Shown here in pieces: positions 62,344 through 64,000 of a stretch of DNA of 64,000 nucleotides. The stretch covers positions 62,001 to 126,000 of the forward strand of contig NZ_BMEX01000008.1 in the NCBI RefSeq assembly GCF_014637345.1. Reading direction: 5' to 3'. How positions within the stretch are numbered: position 1 is the stretch's first letter; the number at the start of each line of letters is the position of its first letter. The notes beneath the pieces were generated by a model that was given only the letters and a program-made list of their open reading frames with translations, was not told the origin of the DNA and made no database searches. Position numbers and translations under genes: made by a program. Source of the stretch: Kroppenstedtia guangzhouensis. GTDB lineage: Bacteria > Bacillota > Bacilli > Thermoactinomycetales > DSM-45169.

Positions 62344-62766
62344 GTGCATTCACTCGATATGACCGAGCTGTTGCTCGAAGCTTATAGATTGGCGGATCAG
62401 ATCAATGATTCAAAAGAGGTCAAGCGATATCTGGAATTGAAGAGAAAGATCGCCGAAGATCCCACAGCCCAAAGCTTGATCAAGGAGTTCCAAAAAAAGA
62501 AGGATGTTTTTGAGGATTGTCAGCGATTTGGACATTTTCATCCGGACTATCATGCAGCGAAGAAAGAGGCGGAACAATTTCGCCTCGCGATGAAAAATCA
62601 TCCCCTGATCGGGGAGTATCTGGAGATGGAGGAATGGTTGGACCATCTGTTGGCCGAGGTGAGCCGACGGATCGCCAGGGCAGTCTCCGATACGGTCAAA
62701 GTGCCGATCAATGATCCCCGGGAGTTGCGAAAGTCCAACCGGAACCGGCGCAACCATTTCGGGTAA
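62344..62766 (+). CDS. ylbF: YlbF family regulator (RicF), lacking the cysteine tail
   Basis: Protein of 140 aa. The core KVPINDP and DCQRFGHFHPDYHAAKKEAE match YlbF/RicF, part of the YlbF-YmcA-YaaT complex for RNase Y activity, competence, sporulation and biofilm formation. The C-terminus is RELRKSNRNRRNHFG without the cysteines that bind the Fe-S cluster in B. subtilis. The GTG at 62344 has GGAGGG at 8 nt. Confidence 0.85.
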   Translation: MHSLDMTELLLEAYRLADQINDSKEVKRYLELKRKIAEDPTAQSLIKEFQKKKDVFEDCQRFGHFHPDYHAAKKEAEQFRLAMKNHPLIGEYLEMEEWLDHLLAEVSRRIARAVSDTVKVPINDPRELRKSNRNRRNHFG

Positions 62767-62775
62767 ACAATCCCA

Positions 62776-63114
62776 TCATCTCCACGGACGCAGGAAGATG
62801 CAGTCCGGACAACGGTTGCCGCAGCAGAAGCTCTTCTTATCGGGAACCCGGAAACGGAAGCGGAAGACCCAACGACTTTTGCATCTGCGTACGTACTGGT
62901 ATTCAAAAGTAAGCTCAGCGTTACGGATCAGGGGAAGAGCAGCCCGCCGAAAGGAGGAAGAAAGGCGGGGGAGGGTCTTTTTCGGAGCATGCAGATATAA
63001 AAAAGGGACACCGGCATACATGCGAATCTCCACATCCTGGTAACCTAAGGCGTCAAGCCGACTTCGCTTCCAGACTCTCCGGCACGGTTCCACCCCTCGG
63101 GAATATCGTACCAA
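62776..63114 (-). CDS. Small Cys-rich basic protein, hypothetical
   Basis: A 112-codon ORF between ylbF and ylbG. The centre (ALGYQDVEIRMYAGVPFLYLH) is protein-like and the C-terminus CCGNRCPDCIFLRP looks like a metal-binding Cys cluster. The start is uncertain (TTG at 63114 or a later GTG/ATG) and no strong ribosome site is present. I do not recognise the family. Confidence 0.4.
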   Translation of the reverse strand: MVRYSRGVEPCRRVWKRSRLDALGYQDVEIRMYAGVPFLYLHAPKKTLPRLSSSFRRAALPLIRNAELTFEYQYVRRCKSRWVFRFRFRVPDKKSFCCGNRCPDCIFLRPWR

Positions 63115-63266
63115 ATTCGCCGGGAACCTGAAACCAGACGGGTGTCATTTGCTTCATGGTGAAAATCGTGATACCATAGATGAAGAATTTCTGTTGACGG
63201 TGTTCAAGGTTCGTCTTGGTCCGTGCACATCGTCAACAAAAAACGGGAATAAAGGAGATATCCTTT

Positions 63267-63521
63267 ATGTCTTTTGAGATCGCGGAACGGCTCGGTTTGG
63301 CTGTTTGGGTGAAGGATCTCAAGGCAGCTCGGACGCTTGGACGAGTGGGAAACATCCATTACGTATCCAAGCGGCTGAAATATGTTTGTCTGTATATCGA
63401 CGGAAAAAAGGCTGACCAGTTGATCCGGCGAATCGAGCGCATGCACTTTGTCACACGTGTGGATCGCTCTCTGCGCCGGGAATGGACCACCGAATTCCAT
63501 AAACCGACCCCGATTGGATAA
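63267..63521 (+). CDS. ylbG: YlbG family protein
   Basis: Protein of 84 aa matching YlbG (DUF2129): LAVWVKDLKAARTLGRVGNI, HYVSKRLKYVCLYIDG. It follows ylbF as in Bacillus. The ATG at 63267 has AAAGGAGA at 7 nt. Function unknown. Confidence 0.88.
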   Translation: MSFEIAERLGLAVWVKDLKAARTLGRVGNIHYVSKRLKYVCLYIDGKKADQLIRRIERMHFVTRVDRSLRREWTTEFHKPTPIG

Positions 63522-63531
63522 AGTAAGGTGT

Positions 63532-63563
63532 GCTGCCTGGTGAATGCGAGGCAGTTTTTTTTG
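63532..63563 (+). terminator. Terminator after ylbG
   Basis: CTGCCT-ggtgaatgcg-AGGCAG then eight T. Confidence 0.8.
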
Positions 63564-63640
63564 GTTTTTTTATTTCGTATTCCGAAATAGAGACTGAAAT
63601 TCAGAAGTTATGAAGTTATGGGAGGGAGTGCCTACTAATA

Positions 63641-64000
63641 ATGGAAACCTGGAAAAGAAATTTATATATCCTGATGGCATCCCAATTTCTGGTGATGAGC
63701 GCCATGAGCATGGTGATTCCGTTTCTGCCCTTGTACCTGAAGGAGATGGGGATGACGGATCCGAAGCAGGTGCAATGGTGGGCGGGGCTGATCTTCGGTA
63801 TCAACTTTCTGTCTGCCTTTGTGATGGCTCCGATTTGGGGGAGCCTGGCGGATAAAGTGGGCAGGAAAATCATGGTGCTTCGTTCGGGATTCGGCATGTC
63901 GATCGTGATCGCGTTGATGGGGCTGGCGGTGAGTCCGTTACAACTTTTGTTACTCCGTCTTTTAAACGGGACGGTGTCCGGTTTTATCCCCGCCTCCATC
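63641..64000 (+). CDS. MFS transporter, DHA1-type (3' end outside window)
   Basis: First 120 codons of a major facilitator. Segments MASQFLVMSAMSMVIPFLPL, then GINFLSAFVMAPIWG, motif A GSLADKVGRK, and GTVSGFIPAS fit drug:H+ antiporter family 1. The ATG at 63641 has GGAGGGAG about 12 nt upstream. Confidence 0.85.
   Translation, partial: METWKRNLYILMASQFLVMSAMSMVIPFLPLYLKEMGMTDPKQVQWWAGLIFGINFLSAFVMAPIWGSLADKVGRKIMVLRSGFGMSIVIALMGLAVSPLQLLLLRLLNGTVSGFIPASI

Overview
The window looks like chromosome from a spore-forming Bacillota, most likely a member of the Thermoactinomycetaceae or a close relative. The base composition is moderately G+C rich. The gene set includes spore germination and coat genes (spoVAC-AD-AE, YhcN/YlaJ, DUF1657, DUF2642), ylbF/ylbG, ylaN, yugN, helD, an AbrB paralogue, T-box control and a perfect CcpA cre site. 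Strong AGGAGG ribosome binding sites with many GTG and TTG starts fit this. The species assignment is an inference from gene content.

Layout. 1-6715: a type I restriction-modification operon (hsdM cut by the window edge, a small ORF, hsdS with AT-rich recognition domains, hsdR) followed by a DUF4145 gene. 6744-7384: a decayed gene resembling the N-terminal part of a long prokaryotic Argonaute, ending at a terminator. 7447-8364: an 86-bp duplication of the 3' end of tctA brackets a small AT-rich island with an orphan CDI-type immunity gene. 8264-13869: a tctCBA tricarboxylate uptake operon and its CitA/CitB-like two-component system. 14190-16585: a sigma-54-type promoter before a GntP-family permease and 3-hydroxybutyrate dehydrogenase. 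16750-30645: mostly single housekeeping genes (two hotdog thioesterases, Nudix, fRMsr, M29 and M42 peptidases, thermolysin-like protease, alanine symporter, AbrB-like regulator, glutaminase, YlaN) ending in a divergent citR/ccpC-citrate synthase pair with ATAA-N7-TTAT operators.

30963-44229: a frameshifted helD, a possible small RNA, a NYN-domain protein, an SDR, an Asp23/Gls24 protein, YugN, a six-gene YtrA-type ABC operon, a CBS protein, a DUF421 protein, a small protein behind two LexA/DinR boxes, and an AtoE-type permease. 44654-49230: a GDSL hydrolase, then a block whose content (YhcN/YlaJ, DUF1657, DUF421-DUF1657, SpoVAC, SpoVAD, SpoVAE, DUF1657) matches the spoVA(2mob) type of spore heat-resistance locus. 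49290-57593: an alpha/beta hydrolase, a tyrosine T-box with DAHP synthase, a DUF2642 protein, an intracellular subtilisin whose ribosome binding site is buried in a hairpin, a CNNM/CorC protein, MgtE, and two small proline-rich genes. 57641-64000: a PrcB-domain lipoprotein, an XPB-type helicase with its PF13625-type partner, ylbF, a Cys-rich small ORF, ylbG and a truncated MFS gene.

A family of about 130-bp palindromic, MITE-like repeats (18.4, 21.9, 25.5, 30.6, 30.8 and 52.6 kb, with fragments at 8.05 and 45.3 kb) sits between genes. In three places its terminal TAGAAGC provides the stop codon of the upstream gene. A second repeat family occurs at 21.7 and 52.4 kb. I saw no tRNA, rRNA, CRISPR array or transposase.
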